Shown: positions 51,888 through 60,083 of the stretch, piece after piece
Position numbering within the stretch: the stretch's first letter is position 1
Layout of the letters: each line of letters opens with the position of its first letter
Assembly: GCF_030403505.1 (NCBI RefSeq)
Contig: NZ_JAUEMJ010000001.1
Coordinates: 1 to 64,000 of the forward strand
Origin: Glycomyces tritici
GTDB taxonomy: Bacteria; Actinomycetota; Actinomycetes; Mycobacteriales; Micromonosporaceae
Reading direction: 5' to 3'
DNA length: 64,000 bases
The notes under the pieces: generated by a model
What the model saw: only the letters and a program-made list of their open reading frames with translations
What the model was told of the DNA's origin: nothing
Database searches by the model: none
Position numbers and translations under genes: made by a program

Positions 51888-51891
51888 TCGC

Positions 51892-53943
51892 TCAGGAGGC
51901 GTCGGCGCCCTTGCGGGGCCGCTCGAAGACCATGACCGCGTGCGGGTCGAGCTCCAGCGGTCCGCCGTCGAGTTCGACGACCGCGCCGTGGGGGTTGCAG
52001 TTCAGCACGAACACGTGGTCGTTCTCGCCGTCGCTGCGGACCTGGGCGGTCACGCCCGCGGGGAGCGCCGCGTCGAGCACCCGCTCGACGCCGGTCTCCT
52101 CGATCACCGTGCGGTAGAAGTCGGTGAGGAAGTCGGCGCCGGTGCGGGCGGCGATGAAGTACGCGCTGCCCTCGCCGCGGCGGTTGACGGTGAGCGCCGG
52201 GCGGCCCGCGTAGAAGTCCGATCCGTACGCGCCCAGGACCTCGGCCCCTTCGGCGTGGATCAGCTCGCACAGGCCGAAGGCCTCGTACTCCTTGCCGTTC
52301 CAGGCGATCGCGTTCCGGTCGTCGGGGTAGAGCGCGTCGATCTCCTCGGCCCAGACGCCGAGCGTGGCCCGCAGCGGACCGGGGAAGCCGCCGAGGAACG
52401 TGCGGTCGTTCTCGTCCACGTAGCCGGAGGCGTAGGTGGCTACGAAGGTGCCGCCGCGCTCGACGAACGCGTCCACCGCTTCGGCCACGCCGGGCCGGAG
52501 CATGTAGAGCATCGGCGCGACGAGCACCCGGTACTGGTCGAGTTCGCCGGGTGCCGCGATGAACGAGCCGTCGATGACGTCCACCGGGACGCCCTGCTCC
52601 CAGAACGCCTGGTAGTGGTCGAGCACCGTGCCGTGGTAGCCGGTCTTGTCCTGGAGCATGCCCTTCATGTCGTCCAGGGCCCAGCGGTTGGGCCAGTCGT
52701 AGACGACCGCGACGTCGGCGGGGGTCGTGGTGCCGACGACCGCGTCGAGCTCGGCGAGGCGCTCGCCGACGGCGGCGACGTCGCGGAAGACGCGCGTGCG
52801 CTCGGTGCCCTCGTGGTCCACGATCGCGCCGTGGAACTTCTCGGAGCCGCCGCGGCCCTTGCGGAACTGGAAGTACTGCACGGTGTCCGCGCCGTGGGCG
52901 ACGGCCTGCATCGACTGGAGCATGTGGACGCCGGGGCGGTGGAGCTTGGCGACCGGCCGCCAGTTGGTGGCCGACGGGGAGGACTCCATGAGCATGAACG
53001 GCTTGCCCTTGAGGCTGCGCGTCAGGTCGTGGTTGAAGGAGGCCTCGACGCCGGCGCGCACGTCCCGGTCGGTGTCGCTCCACTGCGGGTAGGAGTCCCA
53101 CGAGACGACGTCGAGGACCTGGGCGAGCCGGTAGTAGTCGATGCCCGGGTAGGTGCCCATGAGGTTGGTCGTGCACGGGATCTCGGGTGTGCGCGCCTTC
53201 AGCGGGGCGGTCTCGTGGAGGTAGAAGTCGACGAACTGCTCGGTGGTGAACCGCATCCAGTCCAGGCGGAGGCCGTGGATGTCCTGCTCGCCGTGCCAGT
53301 TGGCACCCGGGGACACGATGTGGGACCAGTCGCCGTAGGTCTTGGCCCAGAACGCGGTCCACCAGGCCTCGTTCAGCTCGTCGAGCGAGCCGTACTTGGC
53401 CTGGAGGTACGTGCGGAACCGCTCCTGGCACAGGTCGCAGTGGCATTCGCCGCCGTACTCGTTGGAGATGTGCCAGACGCCGAGCGCGGGGTGCTCGCCG
53501 TACCGCTCGGCCAGGGCCGTGTTGATCGCGAGCGTCTTCTCGCGGTAGACCGGGGAGGTGAGGCAGTGGTTGTGGCGGCCGCCGTGGAGGTTCTTGGAGC
53601 GGTCGCCGTTCACGCGCAGGACCTCGGGGTACTGGTGGCTCATCCAGCCGGGGCGCGCGCCGGAGGGGGTGGCGAGCACGGCGGTGATGCCGTTCTCGGC
53701 CATGAGGTCCATGATCTCGTCGAGCCACCCGAACTCGTAGCGGCCCTCTTCGGGTTCGAGTGCGGCCCAGGCGAAGATGCCCACCGAGAGGGTGTTGACC
53801 CCGGCGAGCCGGGCGAGGCGCATGTCCTCTTTCCAGGTGGCGTCCTTGGACGCCAGCCACTGGTCGGGGTTGTAGTCCCCGCCGTGCAGCAGGTGGGGGA
53901 CGCCCTTGGCGATGGGCGCGTGACGGATGAGTTTCCGGCTCAC
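51892..53943 (-). CDS. GH42 beta-galactosidase
   Basis: 683 residues, no signal peptide (cytoplasmic). GH42 TIM barrel with GGDYNPDQW, acid/base Glu in HISNEYGG (about 162), nucleophile Glu in FMLMESSPS (about 320), and the zinc-binding Cys set (NHCLTS, and CHCDLC at about 167-172). A trimerisation domain and a C-terminal beta domain follow. It removes beta-galactose, which also caps xyloglucan side chains, giving a possible link to operons A and B. ATG 53943; preceded by a perfect palindromic operator. Confidence 0.92.
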   Translation of the reverse strand: MSRKLIRHAPIAKGVPHLLHGGDYNPDQWLASKDATWKEDMRLARLAGVNTLSVGIFAWAALEPEEGRYEFGWLDEIMDLMAENGITAVLATPSGARPGWMSHQYPEVLRVNGDRSKNLHGGRHNHCLTSPVYREKTLAINTALAERYGEHPALGVWHISNEYGGECHCDLCQERFRTYLQAKYGSLDELNEAWWTAFWAKTYGDWSHIVSPGANWHGEQDIHGLRLDWMRFTTEQFVDFYLHETAPLKARTPEIPCTTNLMGTYPGIDYYRLAQVLDVVSWDSYPQWSDTDRDVRAGVEASFNHDLTRSLKGKPFMLMESSPSATNWRPVAKLHRPGVHMLQSMQAVAHGADTVQYFQFRKGRGGSEKFHGAIVDHEGTERTRVFRDVAAVGERLAELDAVVGTTTPADVAVVYDWPNRWALDDMKGMLQDKTGYHGTVLDHYQAFWEQGVPVDVIDGSFIAAPGELDQYRVLVAPMLYMLRPGVAEAVDAFVERGGTFVATYASGYVDENDRTFLGGFPGPLRATLGVWAEEIDALYPDDRNAIAWNGKEYEAFGLCELIHAEGAEVLGAYGSDFYAGRPALTVNRRGEGSAYFIAARTGADFLTDFYRTVIEETGVERVLDAALPAGVTAQVRSDGENDHVFVLNCNPHGAVVELDGGPLELDPHAVMVFERPRKGADAS

Positions 53944-53976
53944 GAGGCGAACTTCCTTAGGTCATCGACGACATGA

Positions 53977-53990
53977 CTTTATCGATAAAG
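53977..53990 (-). promoter_or_regulatory. Palindromic operator before GH42
   Basis: CTTTATCGATAAAG, a perfect 14-bp palindrome with the central CpG typical of LacI-family sites. It lies just downstream of the promoter, 34 bases before the start codon. It shares TATCGNTA with the lyase operators but differs in the flanks, so a different LacI protein is likely. Confidence 0.65.
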
Positions 53991-54018
53991 AGCCTAGAGG
54001 TTCACAGCGGATTGTCAA
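53991..54018 (-). promoter_or_regulatory. Promoter of the GH42 gene
   Basis: Minus-strand TTGACA (54013-54018), 16-base spacer, TAGGCT (53991-53996). The -10 match is fair. Confidence 0.5.
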
Positions 54019-54030
54019 GCCCGAATCCCC

Positions 54031-54537
54031 TCACGCCTTCGGCGCCTCCCGCGGCAGGAAGACGAGCTTCGCGAGCTTGACGACGATCATGAACGCCAGC
54101 AGGACCAGCGGCAGGCTGAGCACCCCGAAGAGGACCACCAGGGGAATGTACCCGGCCCAGTCGTCCGCCCCTGCGGCCCAGGCCCTGGGCTCGCCGTAAC
54201 CGGTGAACATCGAGGAGCGGCCCTCCATGAAGCGCGCCTCGACCTCCTGGCCCTCCTCGCAATCGCCGTCGACCTCGATGCGCACGTCGGCCGCGGCGGC
54301 GCCGCCGTCCGGCGTGAAGACGCCGCGGCAGACCTGCCCGCCCTTGGCGTGGACCGCGCTCTCGACGGTCGCGGTGCCCGGGGTCCCGGCCTCGCCGTGC
54401 GAGGCCCGGTAGCCGTCGAGCATCTCCATCCCGTTGGCGTGCAGTGCGATCGGGAACAGCGACAACACGCCGACGACGATCAAGAGCAGCACCGCGGTCA
54501 GCGCCGGATGCGGCTTCACGGGCTCGGCTGCGGCCAT
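54031..54537 (-). CDS. Two-helix membrane protein, DUF3592-like
   Basis: 168 residues: membrane helix at about 13-33 (ALTAVLLLIVVGVLSLFPIA), an extracytoplasmic domain with two Cys (GGQVCRGVFT, DGDCEEGQE), a second helix at about 128-155 and a basic tail. The pattern fits the DUF3592 type of small membrane proteins, of unknown role. Followed closely on the same strand by nothing; the SUKH-like gene upstream is 36 bases away, so they may be co-transcribed. Confidence 0.65.
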   Translation of the reverse strand: MAAAEPVKPHPALTAVLLLIVVGVLSLFPIALHANGMEMLDGYRASHGEAGTPGTATVESAVHAKGGQVCRGVFTPDGGAAAADVRIEVDGDCEEGQEVEARFMEGRSSMFTGYGEPRAWAAGADDWAGYIPLVVLFGVLSLPLVLLAFMIVVKLAKLVFLPREAPKA

Positions 54538-54573
54538 GCGGCGACTCCAGGGTTCGGTTCGGTCTTCGGAAGG

Positions 54574-55041
54574 CTAGAGCAGGTCGTCCTTCGCCTGCTC
54601 GATCGGGCCCGACCACCACGATGCCGCCGCCGCCTCCGGATCGGCCCCCTCGAGCGCTTCGAGCAGGCGCCCCAGGCGCACCCGGTGGGAAACGGCCGGA
54701 CGCGCCGGGGCGCACGGCGCCACCTTGCCCGCGCGGAGTAGGGCCAGGCGCTCCGCGGCCTGCCGCGCGTCGAGCACCATGGGCGCCGCCGCGGGCGGGC
54801 CGTCCCGCAGGTACTCGCCGAACGCCTCGAGGAAGCGCGCGGTGCGGTCTCGGTCGCGGTTGAGCGGGTGCAGCGCTCCGTCGGCGACGTCGAGGACCCA
54901 CACGGTCGCGTCCTCTGTGTCCTCTCCGATCAGGAACTCCGCTTCGGAGTGCACGTGCCCGATGACGCGGAGCGCGCGTCCGGCCGCGGCGACGCGCGGG
55001 CCGGGCTCGTTCGGCAGCGTGAATCCGAGGGGCTGGTCCAT
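54574..55041 (-). CDS. SUKH-like (SMI1/KNR4-type) protein
   Basis: 155 residues from ATG 55041. The central pattern LRVIGHVHSEAEFLIGED followed by VWVLDVADGALHPLNRDRDR and TARFLEAFGEYL matches SUKH-4-type proteins, many of which are immunity proteins to toxins, in a block after which an Ala-rich helical tail follows. No toxin gene with a recognisable delivery signal is adjacent, but a highly acidic unknown protein is divergent from it. The start is uncertain; no strong ribosome binding site. Confidence 0.55.
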   Translation of the reverse strand: MDQPLGFTLPNEPGPRVAAAGRALRVIGHVHSEAEFLIGEDTEDATVWVLDVADGALHPLNRDRDRTARFLEAFGEYLRDGPPAAAPMVLDARQAAERLALLRAGKVAPCAPARPAVSHRVRLGRLLEALEGADPEAAAASWWSGPIEQAKDDLL

Positions 55042-55234
55042 CGTCCGAGCATACGAGTGCGACGCCATCGCCAAAGGGTGCGGCCACGGAGCGGAGCCAT
55101 TCGATTCGCGCGTGTGCGCGCCGGGCAGAAACGATTCGCAGTGGCACGATCCTGGGAGGACGGGGCTTGCGTACAGGTTCTATCGTTCTCAACGCACGCA
55201 TTGAACACAACTCACACCCGAGGCAGGTTGAGCG

Positions 55235-55729
55235 ATGAGCGAATTCGACACCGTCGAAGACGACTACACCACGGACGGTTACGGAGCCGACTCGGCCGAC
55301 GACTACACCGCCGAGGACACGACGAGCTACACGGACGAGTCGTACACCGAGGACGCGTACGCCGACGACACGTCGTCGGACGACGACGTGTACACCTCGA
55401 TCGCGGACACCGATGTCGACGGTGACGGCATCAACGAGTCGACCTCCTACGACCTCGACGGCGACGGCTTCGAGGAGACCATCGAGTCCGACATGGACGG
55501 CAACGGCTGGGTCGACACCGTGACCACCGACGCGGACATGGACGGGTACTCCGAGACGATCGTCGTCGACACCGACGGCGACGACTTCCTCGACACGACC
55601 GGCACGGACACCGACGGCGACGGCTTCGTCAACACCGTCCAGTCCGACACGGACGGGGACGGCGTCTACGACGTGTCCGCCGAGGACAACAACAGCGACG
55701 GCGTCTACGAGAACGTCCAGAACATCTAG
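55235..55729 (+). CDS. Very acidic protein with DxDxDG repeats
   Basis: 164 residues, extremely rich in Asp, Glu, Thr, Ser and Tyr, almost without Lys or Arg. The first 60 residues are a disordered acidic Tyr/Thr/Asp stretch. From about 60 on there are seven or so repeats of D-x-D-x-D-G (DTDVDGDGINES, DLDGDGFEET, DTDGDDFLDT, DTDGDGFVNT, DTDGDGVYDV), the calcium-binding loop seen in thrombospondin-3 and dockerin-like repeats. There is no signal peptide. ATG 55235. Function unknown; calcium binding is inferred from the motif. Confidence 0.75.
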   Translation: MSEFDTVEDDYTTDGYGADSADDYTAEDTTSYTDESYTEDAYADDTSSDDDVYTSIADTDVDGDGINESTSYDLDGDGFEETIESDMDGNGWVDTVTTDADMDGYSETIVVDTDGDDFLDTTGTDTDGDGFVNTVQSDTDGDGVYDVSAEDNNSDGVYENVQNI

Positions 55730-55741
55730 TCGACGACACCC

Positions 55742-55778
55742 GAAAGCCGCCGACCGGCAGTGCCGGTCGGCGGCTTTC
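55742..55778. terminator. Bidirectional terminator
   Basis: GAAAGCCGCCGACCGGC and its exact inverse with loop AGT, with TTTC/GAAA edges usable on both strands, between convergent genes. Confidence 0.85.
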
Positions 55779-55786
55779 ATGCCGCC

Positions 55787-56257
55787 TCAGGCGAGGTCTT
55801 CGGGGCGGACGTCCAGCTTCGCGGCGATGCGGGCGAGCGCGCGCCGGTCCTCGTCGTCGAGGGGGTCGAGGACGTACTTGCGAACCGCGCGGACGTGGAC
55901 GGGGGCGGCGGCGACGACGACGTCGAAGCCCGCGTCGGTGAGCGCGGCGATCGTGTAGCGGCCGTCCTCGGGGTCGGGCGAGCGCTCGACCCAGCCGCGC
56001 CGCTCGAAGCGCTTGACGACGTTCGACAGCCGCGACAGCGAGCCGTTGGCGAGGTAGGCGAGCTCGCTCATGCGCAGGCGGCGGTCGGGGGCCTCGGAGA
56101 TGTGGCTGAGGGTCAGGTAGTCGAAGAGGGTGAGGCCGAACTCCTTCTGGAGCGGTGCCTCGAGCCTTCCCGGGAGCAGCCAGGCGAGTGAGGCGGCGCC
56201 GGTCCAGGCCGCCTTCTCGGCGGCGTCGAGCCACAGCGTCTCGTCGGGTTCGGTCAT
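55787..56257 (-). CDS. MarR-family transcriptional regulator
   Basis: 156 residues. Winged HTH: RLRMSELAYLANGSLSRLSN, then VVKRFERRGWVERSPDPEDG, RYTIAALTDAG. Divergent from the RidA gene with two palindromic sites between them, so it probably represses both. ATG 56257. Confidence 0.9.
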   Translation of the reverse strand: MTEPDETLWLDAAEKAAWTGAASLAWLLPGRLEAPLQKEFGLTLFDYLTLSHISEAPDRRLRMSELAYLANGSLSRLSNVVKRFERRGWVERSPDPEDGRYTIAALTDAGFDVVVAAAPVHVRAVRKYVLDPLDDEDRRALARIAAKLDVRPEDLA

Positions 56258-56279
56258 GGCAGCAATATACCGCCGAGGA

Positions 56280-56301
56280 TTGACTTCAAGGTTGAAGTCA
56301 A
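56280..56301. promoter_or_regulatory. MarR operator 1
   Basis: TTGACTTCAA-GG-TTGAAGTCAA, perfect 10-base arms. The first six bases also form a TTGACT -35 box toward RidA. Confidence 0.8.
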
Positions 56302-56311
56302 TGTGCTAGGT

Positions 56312-56333
56312 TTACTTCAAGCTTGAAGTCAAT
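56312..56333. promoter_or_regulatory. MarR operator 2
   Basis: ACTTCAAG-CTTGAAGT perfect core (56314-56329) with edges matching operator 1 apart from one base. The centres are about 31 bases apart, three helix turns, favouring cooperative binding on one face. It contains a TTGACT toward the MarR gene. Confidence 0.78.
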
Positions 56334-56347
56334 TGAAGGAGACCGTC

Positions 56348-56767
56348 ATGAGCAGGCCCGAATTCTTCGTCACGCCCGGCGCCGGGGAGAAGCTCCAGGA
56401 GATGCTGCATTACCGGCAGGCGTTGCGCATCGGCGACCGCGTCGAGATCTCGGGGCAGGGCGGCTGGGACGACGACCTCGTCTTCCCCGACGACCTCGAA
56501 GCGGAGATCGTGCGCGCCTTCGACAACGTGGAGCGGACGCTCGCGCTGGCCGGGGCCACGTGGCGGGACGTCGTCAACGTCGACTCCTACCACCTCCCCG
56601 ACGCCCCCGACCAGATCGGCGAGCGGCCGACCCGCGTCATGGCCGAGCAGTTCCGCAAGCGCATGGGCGACCGCGCGCCGATCTGGACGCAGATCGGGGT
56701 GGCCGCGCTGGGCGCGCCCAAGATGCGCGTCGAGATCCGGGTGACCGCGGTCCTCGGGCAGGACTGA
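56348..56767 (+). CDS. RidA-family protein
   Basis: 139 residues of the YjgF/RidA fold: GDRVEISGQGGWDDD, AFDNVERTLALAGATWRDVV, WTQIGVAALGAPKMRVEIRV. RidA proteins hydrolyse reactive enamine/imine intermediates; subgroups that lack the catalytic Arg have other roles, and the last strand here ends RVEIRVTAV, with the Arg before E kept. ATG 56348 with GAAGGAG. Controlled with the divergent MarR gene. Confidence 0.87.
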   Translation: MSRPEFFVTPGAGEKLQEMLHYRQALRIGDRVEISGQGGWDDDLVFPDDLEAEIVRAFDNVERTLALAGATWRDVVNVDSYHLPDAPDQIGERPTRVMAEQFRKRMGDRAPIWTQIGVAALGAPKMRVEIRVTAVLGQD

Positions 56768-56778
56768 GCACGGAGAAG

Positions 56779-56812
56779 GCCGGCCCGGGAACGACGGCGT
56801 TCCCGGGCCGGC
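56779..56812. terminator. Bidirectional terminator, RidA/MMPL
   Basis: GCCGGCCCGGGAACG, loop ACGG, exact inverse arm; between convergent genes. Confidence 0.75.
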
Positions 56813-56820
56813 TGCGCCGC

Positions 56821-59247
56821 TTACGGAGTCGCGGCGGCCTCCCGCTCAACCTGCGGGTGGCGGCGTTCGAGGGCCGCGCCTTCCACGTCCACATCGGGCA
56901 GCAGGCGGTCGAGCCATTTCGGCAGCCACCAGACCTTGTCGCCGAAGAGGTGCATGAGCGCCGGGATGATGAGCATCCGCACCAGGAACGCGTCCACGAG
57001 CACGCCGAACGCGAGCGCGAACCCGATGGGCCGGATCATCGCCGAATGCGAGAACACGAACCCGCCGAAGACGGCGATCATGATGATCGCGGCGGCGGTC
57101 ACGACCGAGCGCCCGGCGCGCAGGCCGTGCACGACGGCGAGGCGCGCGGGGACGCCGTGGGCGTAGGCCTCCCGCATCCCCGAGCCGAGGAACAGCATGT
57201 AGTCCATGGCGAGTCCGAACAGGATGCCGACCAGGAGCGTCGGCAGGAAGTTCAGGATCGGCCCCGGGCTGTCGACGCCGAAGACGTCGGCGAGCCAGCC
57301 CCACTGGTAGATCGCGACCACGCCGCCCAGGGCCGCGAAGTAGCTGAGGACGAACCCGAGGGTGGCGGCCACGGGCACGAAGATCGACCGGAACACCAGG
57401 ATGAGGATGAGCAGCGACAGGCCGACGACGACCCCGAGGTAGACCGGGAGCGCGTCCGAGAGCTTCTCGGAGATGTCGATGTTGCCGCTCGCGTTGCCCG
57501 CCACGCCGATCGAGTCGACGCCGTCGATGTCGAGGCCGCGCAGGGTGTGCACGAGCGCCTCGGTCTCCTCGCTGGTCGGGCCCGATTCGGGCAGGACCTG
57601 GAAGGCGGCGACGGTGCGGTCCTCGGAGGTGCCGATCGGCGCGACGGCGACGACGCCGTCCTGGTCGGCGAGGGCCTGCGCGATGTGGAGCTGCGCGGTC
57701 TGCGCGGCGGCCTCGTCGGGGCTGCCGGGGAGGGTCGCGACGACGAGCAGCGGTCCGTTCTGGCCCTCGCCGAAGCGTTCGGCGACCGTGGCGTACGCCT
57801 GGTACTGGGTGGTGTCGTGCGCTTCGGAGGAGCCGTCGGGCAGGTTGAGGCGCATGTCCATCGCGGGGACCGCCACGACCAGGAGCGCGCCGATGCCGAC
57901 GAGGACGCGCAGGAGCGCGCTCGGCGTGCGCATGGCCTTCACCTCGCGCCCGTCCGCGGCGGCGGTCTCGGGCGCCGGGTGCTCGGCGTCGAGCGCGGCG
58001 CGCTCGGAGCGGCGCAGGATCCTCATGCCCGCCAAGGCGAGCAGGGCCGGGATGAAGGTGACGGCGACGAGGACCGCAACGGCGACGCACAGCGCGCCGA
58101 CCGAGCCCATGAGGCCGAGGAACGGGATGCCGGTGACGTTCAGGGCCGCCAGCGCGATGAGGACGGTGGCCCCGGCGAACACGACGGCGTTGCCGGAGGT
58201 CCCGGTGGCGAGGGCGATCGACTCGTCGAGGTCGTAGCCCTCCTTGAGCTGGCGGCGGTGGCGGTTGACGATGAACAGCGCGTAGTCGATGCCGACGGCG
58301 AGGCCGAGCATGAGGCCGAGGACCGGGGTCACCGAGGCCATGTCGATCACGCCGGAGAGCGACATCGTGGTCATGGCGCCGACGCCGACGCCGACGAGGG
58401 CGGTGAGCAGCGGCAGGGCCGCGCCGATGAGGGTGCCGAGCATGACGATCAGGGCTGCGGCCGCGACGACGAGGCCGACGACCTCGCCGGCGCCGAAGAC
58501 GCTCGGCACGGATTCGAGCATGTCGGAGGAGTAGTCGGCCTCGACGCCGTCGATCGGGTTGTCGTCGAAGAGGTCGGTGGCGGCGGCCTTGGTCTCGGGG
58601 GTGACCTCCATCTGCGGTTCGGTGAAGGCGATGGAGACGACGGCGGCGCTGCCGTCTTCGGCGACCAGGGTGATGCCCGAGGCGAGGTCGAGCAGGGTCG
58701 CGCCCTGCTCGAGGGCGGCGGACCGGGTCTCGAGTTCGGCGAGCCCGGCGTCGATCTGGGCCTGCTGGGCGTCGAGTTCGGCGGAGTCGCCGGCCTGCTG
58801 CCGGGCGAGGTCGAGCTGCGTCTGTGCACCCTCGAGTTCCGCTCGGCCCGTTTCGATCTGGGTGCGGCCGTCAGCGATGGCCGCGACCTGGGCGGCGCGT
58901 TCGGCCTCGGTGGCGAAGGGGTCGACGGCGGTCTCGATGCCGTCGAGGTCGCCGGCGCGGGCGACGAGGTCGCTGATCTGCGCCTGCTGCTCGGCGGTGA
59001 ACGGCTTGCCGTCGGTCGTGCTGAGGACGATGGTGCCGGTGCCGCCCGCGGCGGCGGGGATGGCGTCCTTGAGCTGCTCGGTCACGGCGTCGGTGGGCGT
59101 GTCCGGGATGGTGAACGCGGTGGTGAGCGTGCCGCCGAAGAGGACGAAGGCGGTCGCGGCGGCCGCCAGGAGCAGGGCCCAGGCGGCGATGACCGTCTTG
59201 GCGCGGCGGGCGCACCAGCGTCCCACGCGGTACAGGAATTCAGCCAT
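56821..59247 (-). CDS. MMPL/RND-family transporter
   Basis: 808 residues, about 12 membrane helices in two halves. Helix 1 is about 15-36, with an extracytoplasmic coiled coil (about 100-180; Gln/Ala/Leu heptads). The mid-membrane motif is LAVGIDYALFIVNRHRRQL in the first half and LFGLAMDYMLFLGSGMREAY in the second; the Asp-Tyr pairs in both carry the proton path. Exports lipids or hydrophobic drugs in actinobacteria. ATG 59247 with GAAAGG. A TetR gene lies immediately upstream on the same strand (27-bp gap), its likely regulator. Confidence 0.93.
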   Translation of the reverse strand: MAEFLYRVGRWCARRAKTVIAAWALLLAAAATAFVLFGGTLTTAFTIPDTPTDAVTEQLKDAIPAAAGGTGTIVLSTTDGKPFTAEQQAQISDLVARAGDLDGIETAVDPFATEAERAAQVAAIADGRTQIETGRAELEGAQTQLDLARQQAGDSAELDAQQAQIDAGLAELETRSAALEQGATLLDLASGITLVAEDGSAAVVSIAFTEPQMEVTPETKAAATDLFDDNPIDGVEADYSSDMLESVPSVFGAGEVVGLVVAAAALIVMLGTLIGAALPLLTALVGVGVGAMTTMSLSGVIDMASVTPVLGLMLGLAVGIDYALFIVNRHRRQLKEGYDLDESIALATGTSGNAVVFAGATVLIALAALNVTGIPFLGLMGSVGALCVAVAVLVAVTFIPALLALAGMRILRRSERAALDAEHPAPETAAADGREVKAMRTPSALLRVLVGIGALLVVAVPAMDMRLNLPDGSSEAHDTTQYQAYATVAERFGEGQNGPLLVVATLPGSPDEAAAQTAQLHIAQALADQDGVVAVAPIGTSEDRTVAAFQVLPESGPTSEETEALVHTLRGLDIDGVDSIGVAGNASGNIDISEKLSDALPVYLGVVVGLSLLILILVFRSIFVPVAATLGFVLSYFAALGGVVAIYQWGWLADVFGVDSPGPILNFLPTLLVGILFGLAMDYMLFLGSGMREAYAHGVPARLAVVHGLRAGRSVVTAAAIIMIAVFGGFVFSHSAMIRPIGFALAFGVLVDAFLVRMLIIPALMHLFGDKVWWLPKWLDRLLPDVDVEGAALERRHPQVEREAAATP

Positions 59248-59274
59248 GTCGGCCTTTCGGTTGCTGAGGATCGG

Positions 59275-59913
59275 TCAGGCTTCTGGTTCGCGCAGGACGG
59301 CGACCAGGTGGTCGAGCAGGTCGTTCCAGACGCGGCGGGAGGCGGCGGTGTCGGTGCCTCCGGTGGCGGCCGTCCAGTGCCCGACGAGGCCGACGAGGCC
59401 GCCGCAGAAGGCGGAGACGAGGAGGGCGACCTGGAGTGCGTCCGCTTGCGGGTGCTGCCGGGCGATCGAGGCGGACATCCGCTCGGTGAAGAGGGCGATG
59501 GCGCGCTGCATGAGCACGGCCCCGCGTTCGGACGGCTGCTCCGCGTCGGCGCCGAGGACTTCGATGAGGTAGGCGACGGTGGGCACGAGGTGCTCGGCCG
59601 AGCCCGCCGCGGCGAGGTCGCCGAGGACGGTCGCGCCGTCGCCGGAGGCGTTGGCGGCCTCGGCCTCCATGGCGTCCACGATGTCGACGAGCATGCGGCC
59701 GGCGGCGGCGGTGACCGCGGCTTCGAGGGAGTCGAAGTGGTTGAAGACGGTGCGGCGGGAGACGTCGGCGGCGGCGGCCAGTTCGTCGACGGAGAAGTCG
59801 GTGGAGCGGCGCTCGCGCATCAGGGCCGTGGCGGCGTCGAGGATCGCCTTGCGGCTCCGGGCCTTCAGGGCGGCGCGGCGGTCGACGGGCTCGGGTGTCG
59901 CGGACATGCTCAT
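59275..59913 (-). CDS. TetR-family transcriptional regulator
   Basis: 212 residues. HTH: FSVDELAAAADVSRRTVFNH, then FDSLEAAVTAAAGRM, with a helical ligand domain. Probably represses the operon with the MMPL exporter and releases on binding a drug or lipid. Start ATG 59913 (a second ATG six bases in at 59907); no ribosome binding site is visible, so the mRNA may be leaderless. Repeated AGTGCAA units at 59921-59927 and 59938-59944 could be its operator. Confidence 0.88.
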   Translation of the reverse strand: MSMSATPEPVDRRAALKARSRKAILDAATALMRERRSTDFSVDELAAAADVSRRTVFNHFDSLEAAVTAAAGRMLVDIVDAMEAEAANASGDGATVLGDLAAAGSAEHLVPTVAYLIEVLGADAEQPSERGAVLMQRAIALFTERMSASIARQHPQADALQVALLVSAFCGGLVGLVGHWTAATGGTDTAASRRVWNDLLDHLVAVLREPEA

Positions 59914-60083
59914 TACACTAAGTGCAACGACGCACGGAGTGCAAACACTGCGCCGCGTGGTTCCGGCCACAGGACCGACTGATACCGGAGTGCGGCTTCC
60001 AGTACGGATTCGCGTCACTTCGGTGCGTTAATGTGGAGCGCGACACATGGGGGCGATTCGGGTTTAAGCGAGCGGAGAGACGG

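Noticed and set aside
54725..55425. Plus-strand frames opposite or beside the SUKH-like gene
   Set aside because: No family similarity; they overlap the better supported minus-strand gene and the start of the acidic-repeat gene in another frame.
56323..59982. 1200-codon plus-strand frame across RidA, MMPL and TetR genes
   Set aside because: Opposite to well-supported MMPL and TetR genes and out of frame with RidA; composition is repetitive charged sequence with no fold.
59922..60083. N-terminal extension of the kinase with CKHC-like zinc residues
   Set aside because: It would start inside the control region of the divergent TetR gene and lacks a ribosome binding site; the kinase fold starts at the TTG with a good site. 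A GTG at 60033 remains possible.
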